DNA from: JAZNQL01 sp045531205
Lineage (GTDB): Bacteria > Bacillota > Clostridia > UMGS1883 > UMGS1540
Direction of reading: 5' to 3'
DNA length: 20,268 nucleotides
NCBI GenBank assembly: GCA_045531205.1
Contig: JAZSDN010000017.1
Span: forward strand, 1-20,268
Shown: positions 11,627 through 17,445 of the stretch, piece by piece
How the letters are laid out: the number at the start of each line of letters is the position of its first letter
How positions within the stretch are numbered: the first letter of the stretch is position 1
Program-made: the position numbers and the translations under genes
The notes under the pieces: generated by a model
What the model was told of the DNA's origin: nothing
The model's database searches: none
The model's input: the letters and a program-made list of their open reading frames with translations, nothing else

Positions 11627-11651
11627 CAAATTAAATCAAGTATGATATAAT
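11623..11651 (+). promoter_or_regulatory. Promoter for cassette 11730-12140
   Basis: TTGACA, 17 bp, TATAAT (TGATATAAT form). Overlaps the TGA stop of 10856. Confidence 0.85.
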
Positions 11652-11659
11652 GTAAATGT

Positions 11660-11694
11660 AATCAAGGGGGGTGAGCCAACACCCCACTTGATAC
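11660..11694 (+). promoter_or_regulatory. Leader hairpin of the 11730 cassette
   Basis: ATCAAG pairs with CTTGAT and encloses GGGGTG/CACCCC. An equivalent but weaker structure precedes the paralogous cassette at 14644-14684, and the first 19 nt match the tRNA-Thr leader. Possible mRNA stabiliser or protein-binding leader. Confidence 0.6.
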
Positions 11695-11729
11695 AAATAA
11701 AAAATTTATAGTAAAGGAATTGATTAACT

Positions 11730-12089
11730 ATGGCAAACAAGACAAAGAAAACACAGAAAGACCTTTTCAACGAAATCCTCAACGGCTATGCTCTTAATGA
11801 CGAGCAGAGAGAATTTATCAAGGGCAGAATTGCTCAACTTGACAAGAAAGCAAGTTCAGCAAGTGGCAAGCAGACTGCAACACAGAAAGCAAATGCCGAC
11901 CTCAAAGATAAAATTCTCGGTGCTATGGAAAGTGGCAAGGCTTACACAATCACAGACCTTATCAAATCTTTTGATTTCCTCGCAGACCTTTCCAATCAGA
12001 AAGTTTCAGCAGTGATGAAACAGTTGGTTGACGCTAACCTCGTTGTAAGAACAGAGGACAAGAGAAAAGCCTTTTTCACAAAGGCTTGA
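11730..12089 (+). CDS. Winged-helix-like protein, cassette copy 1, gene A, 119 aa
   Basis: The C-terminal half (about residues 55-119) has winged-helix character: ADLKDKILGAMESGKAYTIT, then LSNQKVSAVMKQLVDANLVV as recognition-helix region, and RTEDKRKAFFTKA as wing. The N-terminal half is a charged helix plus a Lys/Ala/Ser linker. It is about 70% identical by eye to gene 14723, with the ends most conserved. Ribosome-binding site AAAGGA differs from the array's usual GAGAGG, and the leader carries a hairpin. A DNA-binding, histone-like or regulator role is inferred. The terminator-like GGGGGGCGAAAGCCCCC follows. Confidence 0.8.
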   Translation: MANKTKKTQKDLFNEILNGYALNDEQREFIKGRIAQLDKKASSASGKQTATQKANADLKDKILGAMESGKAYTITDLIKSFDFLADLSNQKVSAVMKQLVDANLVVRTEDKRKAFFTKA

Positions 12090-12093
12090 TTTA

Positions 12094-12112
12094 AGGGGGG
12101 CGAAAGCCCCCT
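12094..12112 (+). other. Intercistronic hairpin in cassette copy 1
   Basis: GGGGGGC, GAAA, GCCCCC with no T tract, between genes A and B. The second cassette has GGGCAGGGG/CCCCTGCCC in the same place (15091-15113). Probably tunes the ratio of A to B rather than terminating. Confidence 0.6.
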
Positions 12113-12139
12113 AACAATCAAAAATAAAGGGGTGAAAAT

Positions 12140-12496
12140 TTGAACGAAAAATTATTACAGTTAATGCAATCTCTTGATATTTCCGAAGATGAGGCACGAG
12201 AACTCCTCGCAGATGATGAGAGAATTGACAAAGGTGAAAAACTCTTTGAACTGACAGAGGAACAAAAAGCCAATAGTAAGAAAGCAAGACAAACGGGAAC
12301 ACGAACACAGACCACCCCGACCAAGAGAGAACGAAAAGAGGACACTGACAAGCGATTTTTGATTTCGGTTTTATACAAGGCACTCGGCGACAATACTAAT
12401 GATGCCGTTGTTGACATCACCAACCCCGAAAGGCAAATTGACTTTGAACACAACGGCAGAAAATTCCGTGTGGTGCTCTCGGCTCCTCGCTCCTAA
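12140..12496 (+). CDS. Acidic/basic two-part protein, cassette copy 1, gene B, 118 aa
   Basis: Starts at TTG, 6 nt after AAAGGGGTGA; the next ATG is eight codons in. Residues about 9-28 (MQSLDISEDEARELLADDER) form a short UBA- or CUE-like three-helix pattern, followed by an Arg/Lys/Thr-rich linker (about 45-72) and a C-terminal domain with FEHNGRKFRVVLSAPRS. It corresponds to gene 15145, which shares the ALDIS-REEA motif, linker and beta end. No enzymatic motif. Always paired with the winged-helix gene, so a partner protein is likely. Confidence 0.8.
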   Translation: MNEKLLQLMQSLDISEDEARELLADDERIDKGEKLFELTEEQKANSKKARQTGTRTQTTPTKRERKEDTDKRFLISVLYKALGDNTNDAVVDITNPERQIDFEHNGRKFRVVLSAPRS

Positions 12497-12534
12497 CACC
12501 CCCGACCACAGACCTTTTCAAACGGGTTTGCGGT

Positions 12535-12561
12535 CGCTCCGTTGCTGGGCGCCACGGAGCG
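12535..12561. repeat. GC-rich hairpin
   Basis: CGCTCCGT pairs with ACGGAGCG (8 bp), followed by AATTTCG. Read by the minus promoter at 12580. Confidence 0.6.
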
Positions 12562-12579
12562 AATTTCGTGTAAACTTCT

Positions 12580-12687
12580 ATTCTACCATTTTTTCCGCCG
12601 AAAGTCAAGCCCGCAAACTAAACAAATTTTTTCCCGGAATTTTGTGCAATTTGCCATCTTGATTTTTCTATTGGTCTGTGTTATAAT
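12580..12687. promoter_or_regulatory. Divergent promoters (minus hairpin RNA / gene 12715)
   Basis: Minus: TTGACT (12603-12608), 17 bp, TAGAAT (12580-12585), RNA starting AGAAGTTTAC like the one near 5670. Plus: TTGATT (12659-12664), 17 bp, TATAAT (12682-12687). A TTTGTGCAATTTGCC half-site lies between, but the second arm is degenerate. Confidence 0.7.
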
Positions 12688-12714
12688 TTAATCAATGAAA
12701 GAGAGGTAATCAAA

Positions 12715-12954
12715 ATGTTTGAATTAACCAAAGAAGAAAAAATCACTGTAAAGAAAGTTGTTGAAAAACTAACCGAGTGGAGTGGCTTGTACTCTGGCAA
12801 ATACGATGCCGAAAACGGCTCAACAGAATTTATGTGTGGTGTATCAAGTGTAATGTGTAATCTTGCTTACCTTGTGGGTGATGATTACGGAGAAAAGTTT
12901 GAAACTAAATTCGCAGAAAATATGATAAAAAGTGAAACAAGAAAAGAGGGTTAA
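12715..12954 (+). CDS. Hypothetical protein, 79 aa
   Basis: Starts after GAGAGGTAATCAAA. Two helical stretches (FELTKEEKITVKKVVEKLTE, about 2-21, and TEFMCGVSSVMCNLAYLVGD, about 36-55) with two cysteines in the second. No family recognised. First of two genes on this message; gene 12960 follows after 5 nt. Confidence 0.8.
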   Translation: MFELTKEEKITVKKVVEKLTEWSGLYSGKYDAENGSTEFMCGVSSVMCNLAYLVGDDYGEKFETKFAENMIKSETRKEG

Positions 12955-12959
12955 TAAAA

Positions 12960-13097
12960 ATGTATGTATTTATCGTATTTAATAGATACAGCAAAAAACC
13001 AATGGATGTATTTTTAACTAAAGACTTGGCAGAGAATTATATTAAAAAACAAGATACTCCTGATAGTCTTTACATTATTGAAAAATTTATTTATTAA
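12960..13097 (+). CDS. Small hypothetical protein, 45 aa
   Basis: The ATG follows AGAGGGTTAATAAAA. Pattern beta (MYVFIVFNRYSKKPMDVFLT), helix (KDLAENYIKK), beta (SLYIIEKFIY). This beta-beta-alpha-beta layout is shared with gene 13163 next to it (YLVYSG..MAIFRNEKKADEYIAK), so the two may be diverged paralogs. Function unknown. Confidence 0.75.
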   Translation: MYVFIVFNRYSKKPMDVFLTKDLAENYIKKQDTPDSLYIIEKFIY

Positions 13098-13102
13098 AAC
13101 TA

Positions 13103-13131
13103 TTGACAAATGAAAATCAATGTGCTATAAT
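13103..13131 (+). promoter_or_regulatory. Promoter for genes 13163 and 13288
   Basis: TTGACA, 17 bp, TATAAT, extended -10 TGC. Confidence 0.85.
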
Positions 13132-13162
13132 AGTATCACAGTAAAGGAAAGGAATTGATACA

Positions 13163-13291
13163 ATGATAGTTTATTTAGTGTATTCAGGAACAATTTTAAT
13201 GGCAATTTTCCGTAACGAGAAGAAAGCAGACGAATACATTGCCAAGTATGGTGATGAAGATTTTAGCAAAGAAAGTTGGGTAACAGAATGA
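13163..13291 (+). CDS. Small hypothetical protein, 42 aa
   Basis: Preceded by AAAGGAAAGGAATTG. Pattern beta (MIVYLVYSGTILMAIFRN), helix (EKKADEYIAKYG), acidic tail. Similar in layout to gene 12960. The TGA stop overlaps the next ATG (ATGA), so it is translationally coupled to the membrane protein 13288. Confidence 0.75.
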   Translation: MIVYLVYSGTILMAIFRNEKKADEYIAKYGDEDFSKESWVTE

Positions 13292-13761
13292 ACGAAAAAT
13301 TATTTATTACATTTGTAATCTTAAACATTGTAAATGTTATCATTCAAACAGTTAAATCACTCGCAACAGTAAAATGTGGTAAAGTGGTAGCAAGTATTGT
13401 AAATGCTATTGCTTACGGACTTTACACAGTGGTTGTTGTTTACACAGTTTGCGACTTGCCTTTGTGGTTAAAGGTTGTAGTTGTCGGTCTTGCCAATCTT
13501 GTTGGTGTGTTTGTAGTTAAACTGATTGAAGAAAAATCAAGACAAGAAAAGTTGTGGAAAATTGAAGCAACTATTCAAGGCATCGAAGCCTATGAGGACT
13601 TGTACTTTGAGGGTATTTCTTGCAACTGCTTAAATACAAGCAAAAAGGGTGAATTTATTGTAAACTGTTTTTGCCCCACTAAAGAAGATTGCCGAAAAGC
13701 AAAAGCAATACTTGACAAACGAAATGCAAAATATTTTGTAACTGAAACAAAAAATTTATAA
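13288..13761 (+). CDS. DUF5698/UPF0316-like membrane protein, 157 aa
   Basis: The ATG at 13288 is preferred to an in-frame TTG at 13276, since it overlaps the upstream stop. Three transmembrane segments: about 5-22, 30-52 and 57-77. VKSLATVKCGKVVASIVNAI and the sequence up to VKLIEEK match the pattern of DUF5698 (UPF0316) proteins as I recall them. The C-terminal cytosolic part (KAKAILDKRNAKYFVTE) fits the small DUF2179-type regulatory domain. The family's biochemical role is not established. Only the hairpin promoter follows. Confidence 0.65.
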   Translation: MNEKLFITFVILNIVNVIIQTVKSLATVKCGKVVASIVNAIAYGLYTVVVVYTVCDLPLWLKVVVVGLANLVGVFVVKLIEEKSRQEKLWKIEATIQGIEAYEDLYFEGISCNCLNTSKKGEFIVNCFCPTKEDCRKAKAILDKRNAKYFVTETKNL

Positions 13762-13762
13762 A

Positions 13763-13797
13763 AAGGGGTTGACAAACTCAATCCCTTGTGGTATAAT
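13763..13797 (+). promoter_or_regulatory. Hairpin-embedded promoter for genes 13830 and 14040
   Basis: TTGACA (13769-13774), 17 bp, TATAAT (13792-13797). AAGGGGTTGA (13763-13772) pairs with TCAATCCCTT (13778-13787), 10 pairs including one G-T. The G-T pair keeps the stem without touching the -35. Confidence 0.85.
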
Positions 13798-13829
13798 AAG
13801 TACAACAAAGAAAGAAAGAGGTAATTCAA

Positions 13830-14027
13830 ATGACCGCAACAGTAGTAAAAAAGTATGATTTAGACAATAACGAAGTTAAGGCTCTTGAAACAACAAAAGA
13901 AATTCTCAACAGTCTTTGTTATGAGGGTTTTGAAGATGATTTCAGTTGCCACGAAGGTGTTTATTTGAGCGATGTAATTAACGCTATTGACACTGTTCTT
14001 GACAATGACGGCGAAAATTGGGATTAA
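13830..14027 (+). CDS. Acidic hypothetical protein, tandem paralog 1, 65 aa
   Basis: Aligns over its length with the neighbouring gene 14040: VKKYDLDNNEVKALETTKEI here against VKKYELSCDEVQAIKTVRAI, and a shared ending VLDNDGENW / LLDNDCCAI. Very acidic and helical. Unknown function; anti-restriction or host-protein inhibitor roles are common for such acidic phage proteins but cannot be claimed. GGGGGAAG separates it from 14040. Confidence 0.8.
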   Translation: MTATVVKKYDLDNNEVKALETTKEILNSLCYEGFEDDFSCHEGVYLSDVINAIDTVLDNDGENWD

Positions 14028-14039
14028 GGGGGAAGAAAA

Positions 14040-14234
14040 ATGCTTACATCAAGAGTAAAAAAATACGAATTGTCCTGTGACGAAGTACAAGCAATCAAAA
14101 CAGTTCGTGCAATTATTGATGAACTGCACGATGAAGATTTCTTCGATGAAGAGCCTTTTGATGATTATTGTGCTCAAGATACGCTCGATTTGATGAGCGA
14201 GTTACTTGACAATGACTGTTGTGCAATCGGCTAA
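14040..14234 (+). CDS. Acidic hypothetical protein, tandem paralog 2, 64 aa
   Basis: Paralog of gene 13830, 12 nt downstream on the same message. It has an even more acidic middle (DEDFFDEEPFDDYC, about residues 31-44) and a Cys pair near the end. The array's only tandem pair of adjacent duplicates. It ends at the terminator 14241-14260. Confidence 0.8.
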   Translation: MLTSRVKKYELSCDEVQAIKTVRAIIDELHDEDFFDEEPFDDYCAQDTLDLMSELLDNDCCAIG

Positions 14235-14240
14235 TAAGTA

Positions 14241-14267
14241 GGTGGGGAGCAATCCCCACCTCTTTCT
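14241..14267 (+). terminator. Terminator after 14040
   Basis: GGTGGGGA, loop GCAA, TCCCCACC, then TCTTTCTG. Confidence 0.75.
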
Positions 14268-14275
14268 GTTTGCGC

Positions 14276-14296
14276 GCCGCGATCGGAGGTCGCGGC
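14276..14296. repeat. GC-rich hairpin
   Basis: GCCGCGA pairs with TCGCGGC around a 7-nt loop, followed by CCGAATTTT. Read by the minus promoter at 14318. Confidence 0.6.
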
Positions 14297-14317
14297 CCGA
14301 ATTTTGGTTAAAATTCT

Positions 14318-14434
14318 ATTATACCAAAATTTTCCCCCGTTGTCAATAGGCAAACTGCACAAACATTTCTCCCGTAATCCCGGAATGTTTGTGCAACATT
14401 ACTACTTGATTTTTGCTCTTTGATGTGCTATAAT
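14318..14434. promoter_or_regulatory. Divergent promoters flanking an 11-bp inverted repeat
   Basis: Minus: TTGACA (14341-14346), 17 bp, TATAAT (14318-14323). Plus: TTGATT (14406-14411), 17 bp, TATAAT (14429-14434). GCACAAACATT (14357-14367) and AATGTTTGTGC (14384-14394) are perfect inverted arms, 16 nt apart. Confidence 0.75.
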
Positions 14435-14440
14435 CTTATT

Positions 14441-14476
14441 GTCGGTTGGGGGTATGGCTACCGAGCCACCGACAGA
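14441..14476 (+). ncRNA. Mini-RNA with nested hairpin
   Basis: GTCGGT (14441-14446) pairs with ACCGAC (14468-14473) enclosing GGCT/AGCC around 14456-14467. No ribosome-binding site. It lies between one promoter and the next -35 at 14507. Confidence 0.5.
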
Positions 14477-14506
14477 AAAAAATTTCAAAAAAGTTTGAAA
14501 AAACTC

Positions 14507-14535
14507 TTGACAAACCGAACTGAATATGATATAAT
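14507..14535 (+). promoter_or_regulatory. Promoter for the mini-RNA at 14542
   Basis: TTGACA, 17 bp, TATAAT (TGATATAAT form). Confidence 0.85.
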
Positions 14536-14537
14536 AA

Positions 14538-14579
14538 GGTTGTCAATAAGGGAGTGGGAACTCCACTTAAAGACACCGA
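14538..14579 (+). ncRNA. Mini-RNA with two-part stem
   Basis: GGTTGTC (14538-14544) pairs with GACACC with one bulged T; inside, AGTGG and CCACT form a small hairpin. The design parallels the unit at 14441. Noncoding. Confidence 0.5.
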
Positions 14580-14608
14580 AAAAAATTCAAAAAAGTTTGA
14601 AAAAAGTC

Positions 14609-14637
14609 TTGACAAATCAAACCGAGTATGATATAAT
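14609..14637 (+). promoter_or_regulatory. Promoter for cassette 14723-15145
   Basis: TTGACA, 17 bp, TATAAT (TGATATAAT form). Followed by ATGTAATCAAGAGAGAG, matching the leader at 11655. Confidence 0.85.
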
Positions 14638-14722
14638 ATGAATGTAATCAAGAGAGAGAGCAAGTCGACACTCACTCAACTGATACAGATAAAAAATATT
14701 TATGTAAAGGAATTGATAATTT

Positions 14723-15082
14723 ATGGCAAATTCAGTAAAGAAAACCCAGAAAGAAATGTATAACGAAATCCTTAACGGTTACGGTCTTTCAGCCGAGCAT
14801 AAGGCTTTCCTTGAGGGTCGTATCGCTCAGCTCGACAAGAAATCCGCTTCCAAGTCCGATAAGCCCACTGCTACTCAGAAAGCAAACGCAGAACTCAAGG
14901 ACAAAATCCTTGCCGAAATGGAAGAGGGCAAAGCATATACCATCTCCGAAATGCTCAAGGCTCTTCCCTCTTGTGCAGAACTCTCAAATCAGAAAGTGTC
15001 TGCCGTAATGAAGCAGATGGTTGAAGCAAATCTTGTGGTTCGTACCGAAGATAAACGCAAAGCCTACTTTACTAAGGCTTAA
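14723..15082 (+). CDS. Winged-helix-like protein, cassette copy 2, gene A, 119 aa
   Basis: Same length as 11730 and collinear without gaps. NQKVSAVMKQMVEANLVVRT and the start TQKEMYNEILNGYGLS are the most conserved parts. It differs in the linker (SKSDKPTATQ) and in helix KAYTISEMLKALPSCAE. Codon choice is noticeably more GC3-rich here (for example CTC, GCC, TCC) than in copy 1 and the array, which suggests separate histories or expression optimisation. Its leader and AAAGGA site match copy 1. Confidence 0.8.
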   Translation: MANSVKKTQKEMYNEILNGYGLSAEHKAFLEGRIAQLDKKSASKSDKPTATQKANAELKDKILAEMEEGKAYTISEMLKALPSCAELSNQKVSAVMKQMVEANLVVRTEDKRKAYFTKA

Positions 15083-15090
15083 TCCCTGCA

Positions 15091-15113
15091 GGGCAGGGGG
15101 AAACCCCTGCCCA
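15091..15113 (+). other. Intercistronic hairpin in cassette copy 2
   Basis: GGGCAGGGG pairs with CCCCTGCCC around AAA, between genes A and B and without a T tract, as at 12094. Confidence 0.6.
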
Positions 15114-15144
15114 TAGGGCAAAATAACGAAAAGCAGGTGAATAT

Positions 15145-15531
15145 ATGGCATTTGATGAAAAACGAATAACCGAGTTGATGAACGCTCTTGATATATCGAG
15201 AGAAGAAGCAATCGAAGTGCTTCAAGATGATGAAGATATTGACCACGATAAACCGAAAGATTTTGACTTGTCAAAAGAGCAGTTGAAAGTGGTCGCAGAG
15301 CAAAATCGCAAGGTATCACACAAAAAATCCGAGAGCAAGAAGCCAAGAGAGAGAAAACCGAATGAACAGAAAAGAGCAATAATTGAAGCACTTTTTGAGT
15401 TTTTGAGTGAAAAAACTGACTTAAATCTTGAAAATGTAACAGTTTCTAACGCAGAAAAAATGATTTTGTTTGATTTTGGTGATGAAAAATACTCCCTTGA
15501 CCTTGTTCAGAAGAGAAAACCGAAGAATTAA
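15145..15531 (+). CDS. Two-part protein, cassette copy 2, gene B, 128 aa
   Basis: Counterpart of 12140. Starts at ATG after GCAGGTGA. MNALDISREEAIEVLQDDED (about residues 12-31) matches the small helical motif, then a Lys/Arg/Ser-rich linker (about 56-78) and a C-terminal domain ending in LDLVQKRKPKN. The C-terminal strand block MILFDFGDEKYSLDL (about 109-123) corresponds to IDFEHNGRKFRVVL in copy 1. Likely works with gene 14723. No known family identified. Confidence 0.8.
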   Translation: MAFDEKRITELMNALDISREEAIEVLQDDEDIDHDKPKDFDLSKEQLKVVAEQNRKVSHKKSESKKPRERKPNEQKRAIIEALFEFLSEKTDLNLENVTVSNAEKMILFDFGDEKYSLDLVQKRKPKN

Positions 15532-15569
15532 GGGGGAAAACCCCTTAATTTAGGGGAAAATTAGCAAAA

Positions 15570-15914
15570 ATGAACGAAAAAGAATACTTTTATGTCGGTT
15601 ATTATGTAGATATTGACGGAAAATTTGTTCTCAAAATCGGCACAACAAATGACCTAAAACGCAGACAAACCGAACACAATCGCAACTACCACCGAGCAAA
15701 AACGCACACTCTACCAAGTGAAAGCAGTTTTTTATACTTATGGTATATTGCATTATCAAAATATAATACTCTCCGTATAGAAGACCGCACACGAGCCGAG
15801 TTAATTGCACAGGGCATAGGTGAATTTGTGAGAAATGACAGATTTGTCTTCGATACACCACCTGATTTTGTGGAAATTCACATACGCAAAACATACAAAA
15901 TCCCTATTGTTTAA
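15570..15914 (+). CDS. GIY-YIG/T5orf172-like nuclease, 114 aa
   Basis: FYVGYYVD (residues 7-14), then VLKIGTTNDLKRRQTEHNRN (20-39) fits the GIY-YIG fold: the first strand, the KIG-T strand turn, and a conserved Arg helix, as in the T5orf172/MUG113 subgroup. The later glutamate in RIEDRTRAELIAQ (about 71-83) may be the metal ligand. About 115 residues is one bare nuclease domain with no DNA-binding module. Start codon usage is weakly supported (GGGGAAAATTAG). The stop is inside the terminator stem. Confidence 0.7.
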   Translation: MNEKEYFYVGYYVDIDGKFVLKIGTTNDLKRRQTEHNRNYHRAKTHTLPSESSFLYLWYIALSKYNTLRIEDRTRAELIAQGIGEFVRNDRFVFDTPPDFVEIHIRKTYKIPIV

Positions 15915-15926
15915 TAGGGATTTTTT
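15901..15926 (+). terminator. Terminator overlapping the 15570 stop
   Basis: TCCCTATT, loop GTTT, AATAGGGA, then TTTTTT. The gene's TAA is inside the loop and stem. Confidence 0.9.
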
Positions 15927-15936
15927 GTGCATTTTG

Positions 15937-15966
15937 ACGGCTCGCGACCGGGCGCCCGCGAGCCGT
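15937..15966. repeat. GC-rich hairpin
   Basis: ACGGCTCGCG pairs with CGCGAGCCGT (10 bp) around ACCGGGCGCC, followed by ATTTCG. The adjacent minus promoter is lost. Confidence 0.65.
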
Positions 15967-16026
15967 ATTTCGATTTTTGTAACATTTGCACATTTTTTGC
16001 CCCAAAACTTTGTGCAATTTTACCAC

Positions 16027-16055
16027 TTGCAAAATCCCATAACCTGTGCTATAAT
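16027..16055 (+). promoter_or_regulatory. Promoter for genes 16087-16612
   Basis: TTGCAA, 17 bp, TATAAT. A TTTGTGCAATTTTACC element (16010-16025) is just upstream. Confidence 0.75.
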
Positions 16056-16086
16056 CTACTTGTAAATTAAGAGAGAGGTGAGCGAA

Positions 16087-16293
16087 ATGCCGAAATACAT
16101 AATAAATGCAGAATTAACCAAAAATTTACATAATGCTTTGCAAGAGGAAATGTTTAGTCATTGCGAAGATTTTGAGATTTTCCCCGAAGATACACTTGAA
16201 GAAATGAATAATCATTGCAAGTTATGTGAATATTATCTCGCTTGTAAATTATCAAATGAAATAACATTTAGAATTGCGACAAATAGGTGGTGA
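16087..16293 (+). CDS. Cys-containing small protein, 68 aa
   Basis: The ATG with AGAGAGGTGA upstream is preferred to GTG at 16078, which lies within the ribosome-binding site. Helical N-terminus; HCKLCEYYLACK (about residues 43-54) gives Cx2Cx5C plus His43, a possible metal site. Unknown function. First gene of a three-gene message with 16300 and 16612. Confidence 0.8.
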   Translation: MPKYIINAELTKNLHNALQEEMFSHCEDFEIFPEDTLEEMNNHCKLCEYYLACKLSNEITFRIATNRW

Positions 16294-16299
16294 ATTAAA

Positions 16300-16596
16300 A
16301 TGGAAAAAGTAATTGTAATCAAAGAAGAGTGCCACGGAATAATCGGAGTGGCAAAAAATATGTGGGGTGCTTTTGCTTTTCTTTTGGAAAATAATTGGAT
16401 TTATGAGCAAAGCGAATTTATTGAAAATTATAACACCCCCGAAGAAGAATGGCTCACCCTTTACGAACTCCAAAAGAAATATGAATGTAATTCACTTTTT
16501 GAAACTCTTTTGTGTTTGTGGGAAAAAGATAAGGGCTATTTTGACGGTTGCTACTACTTTGAAGAAATGACCTTGTGGGAATATAATCCAAAATAA
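16300..16596 (+). CDS. Hypothetical protein, 98 aa
   Basis: Ribosome-binding site AGGTGG overlaps the previous gene's end. It is acidic and aromatic (Trp x5). GVAKNMWGAFAFLLENNWIY (about residues 18-37) then TPEEEWLTLYELQKKYECNS. The pattern of two helices with a beta hairpin resembles phage proteins of unknown fold. Ends in TAA just before the next ribosome-binding site. Confidence 0.8.
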   Translation: MEKVIVIKEECHGIIGVAKNMWGAFAFLLENNWIYEQSEFIENYNTPEEEWLTLYELQKKYECNSLFETLLCLWEKDKGYFDGCYYFEEMTLWEYNPK

Positions 16597-16611
16597 GAAA
16601 GGAGAATTAAA

Positions 16612-16860
16612 ATGGAATTTAAGTGTCCCCATTGTAATGTTGAAATCGAAACAGAGGACAGAATTGATTGCGACATTGACGATGATTTCGTTGAGTGCAA
16701 AATGATTGGGTCTTGCCCCGAATGTGGCAGAGTTTACACTTGGAAAGAATTATACAAGTACGAAAAAAGTTATGATTTCGTTTTGGCAGACGAGCCTGAC
16801 CCCGACCCATTCGGAATAAATGACCCATACACCATAACAAGCCCATTGGCTTTTTATTGA
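16612..16860 (+). CDS. Zinc-ribbon protein, 82 aa
   Basis: CPHC (Cys5, Cys8) and CPEC (Cys35, Cys38) form a standard four-Cys zinc ribbon. An acidic insert (DCDIDDDFVEC, about 19-29) lies between the knuckles and an acidic Pro-rich tail (EPDPDPFGINDPY, about 61-73) follows. Third gene of its message, with a strong AAAGGAG site. A DNA- or polymerase-binding role is plausible. The window's second such ribbon after 4119. Confidence 0.8.
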   Translation: MEFKCPHCNVEIETEDRIDCDIDDDFVECKMIGSCPECGRVYTWKELYKYEKSYDFVLADEPDPDPFGINDPYTITSPLAFY

Positions 16861-16888
16861 GAATTTCCAATTTTTTTCCAATCGGCAC

Positions 16889-16917
16889 TTGACAAATCGA
16901 AAAAATTATGTTATAAT
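16889..16917 (+). promoter_or_regulatory. Promoter for gene 16950
   Basis: TTGACA, 17 bp, TATAAT, extended -10 TGT. Confidence 0.85.
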
Positions 16918-16949
16918 AAATATACAAAATAAAGAAAGGTTTTGATTTT

Positions 16950-17237
16950 ATGTTTGAAAAATTTAAAGACACACTCGCAGAAATAGGAGCACTCGGACTT
17001 GGATGCTTCGGAACGGCAATTCTTATTATTCTCTTTGTCGCTCTTTGCATCGGTCTTGCAGTTGGTGTTACATTCTTTTGGGGTTGGATTGCTATGCTCC
17101 TTTGGAATTTCCTTGCCCCTCTTGTTGGTATCGAATTCGTATTCACCATTTGGCACGGTGTTGTTCTTCGTATCGGCTATGTAATTCTGCGTAAGATTTT
17201 CGGGCGAAAAACTATAATCAATAGTTCAAATAATTAA
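16950..17237 (+). CDS. Membrane protein, 95 aa
   Basis: Two or three hydrophobic segments: about residues 14-40 (GALGLGCFGTAILIILFVAL) and 41-69 (GVTFFWGWIAMLLWNFLAPL), and a weaker one around IWHGVVLRIGYVIL. The C-terminus is basic (RKIFGRKTIINSSNN), consistent with a cytoplasmic end. Small size and layout would suit a holin or membrane effector, but no family evidence. Followed by a strong terminator. Confidence 0.8.
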   Translation: MFEKFKDTLAEIGALGLGCFGTAILIILFVALCIGLAVGVTFFWGWIAMLLWNFLAPLVGIEFVFTIWHGVVLRIGYVILRKIFGRKTIINSSNN

Positions 17238-17242
17238 AAAAA

Positions 17243-17273
17243 GGCGGTCAAAAGACCGCCTATTTGACTTTTT
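17243..17273 (+). terminator. Terminator after 16950 fused to the next -35
   Basis: GGCGGTC, loop AAAA, GACCGCC, then TATTTGACTTTTT. The -35 TTGACT (17264-17269) lies in the T tail. Confidence 0.85.
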
Positions 17274-17292
17274 AAAAATTTTATGTTATAAT
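17264..17292 (+). promoter_or_regulatory. Promoter for gene 17329
   Basis: TTGACT, 17 bp, TATAAT. Confidence 0.85.
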
Positions 17293-17328
17293 AATTATAG
17301 AAAATAAAGAAAGGAGAAAAATTCAAAA

Positions 17329-17445
17329 ATGCCTCTTGAACTTGTCAAGGCACTATTGGAAATTACCAAGTTTTGTATTAACTGCGGAAATTGCTCCGAG
17401 TGCCCTATGAAACAGTTTTGCGGCAAGCTTCCAAGCGAGTGGTAA
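17329..17445 (+). CDS. Cys-rich mini-protein, 38 aa
   Basis: ATG 11 nt after AAAGGAG. Five cysteines in 16 residues (FCINCGNCSECPMKQFCGK, about residues 15-33), with spacing Cx2Cx2Cx2Cx5C, suit a zinc or Fe-S cluster. The C/N-rich pattern is reminiscent of short ferredoxin- or SPASM-like Cys blocks but is too short to assign. Followed by about 900 nt without a convincing gene. Confidence 0.65.
   Translation: MPLELVKALLEITKFCINCGNCSECPMKQFCGKLPSEW

Noticed and set aside
14420..14641. 73-aa + frame with an internal repeat
   Set aside because: The repeat is made by tandem promoters (TTGACA..TATAAT) and A tracts read in frame.
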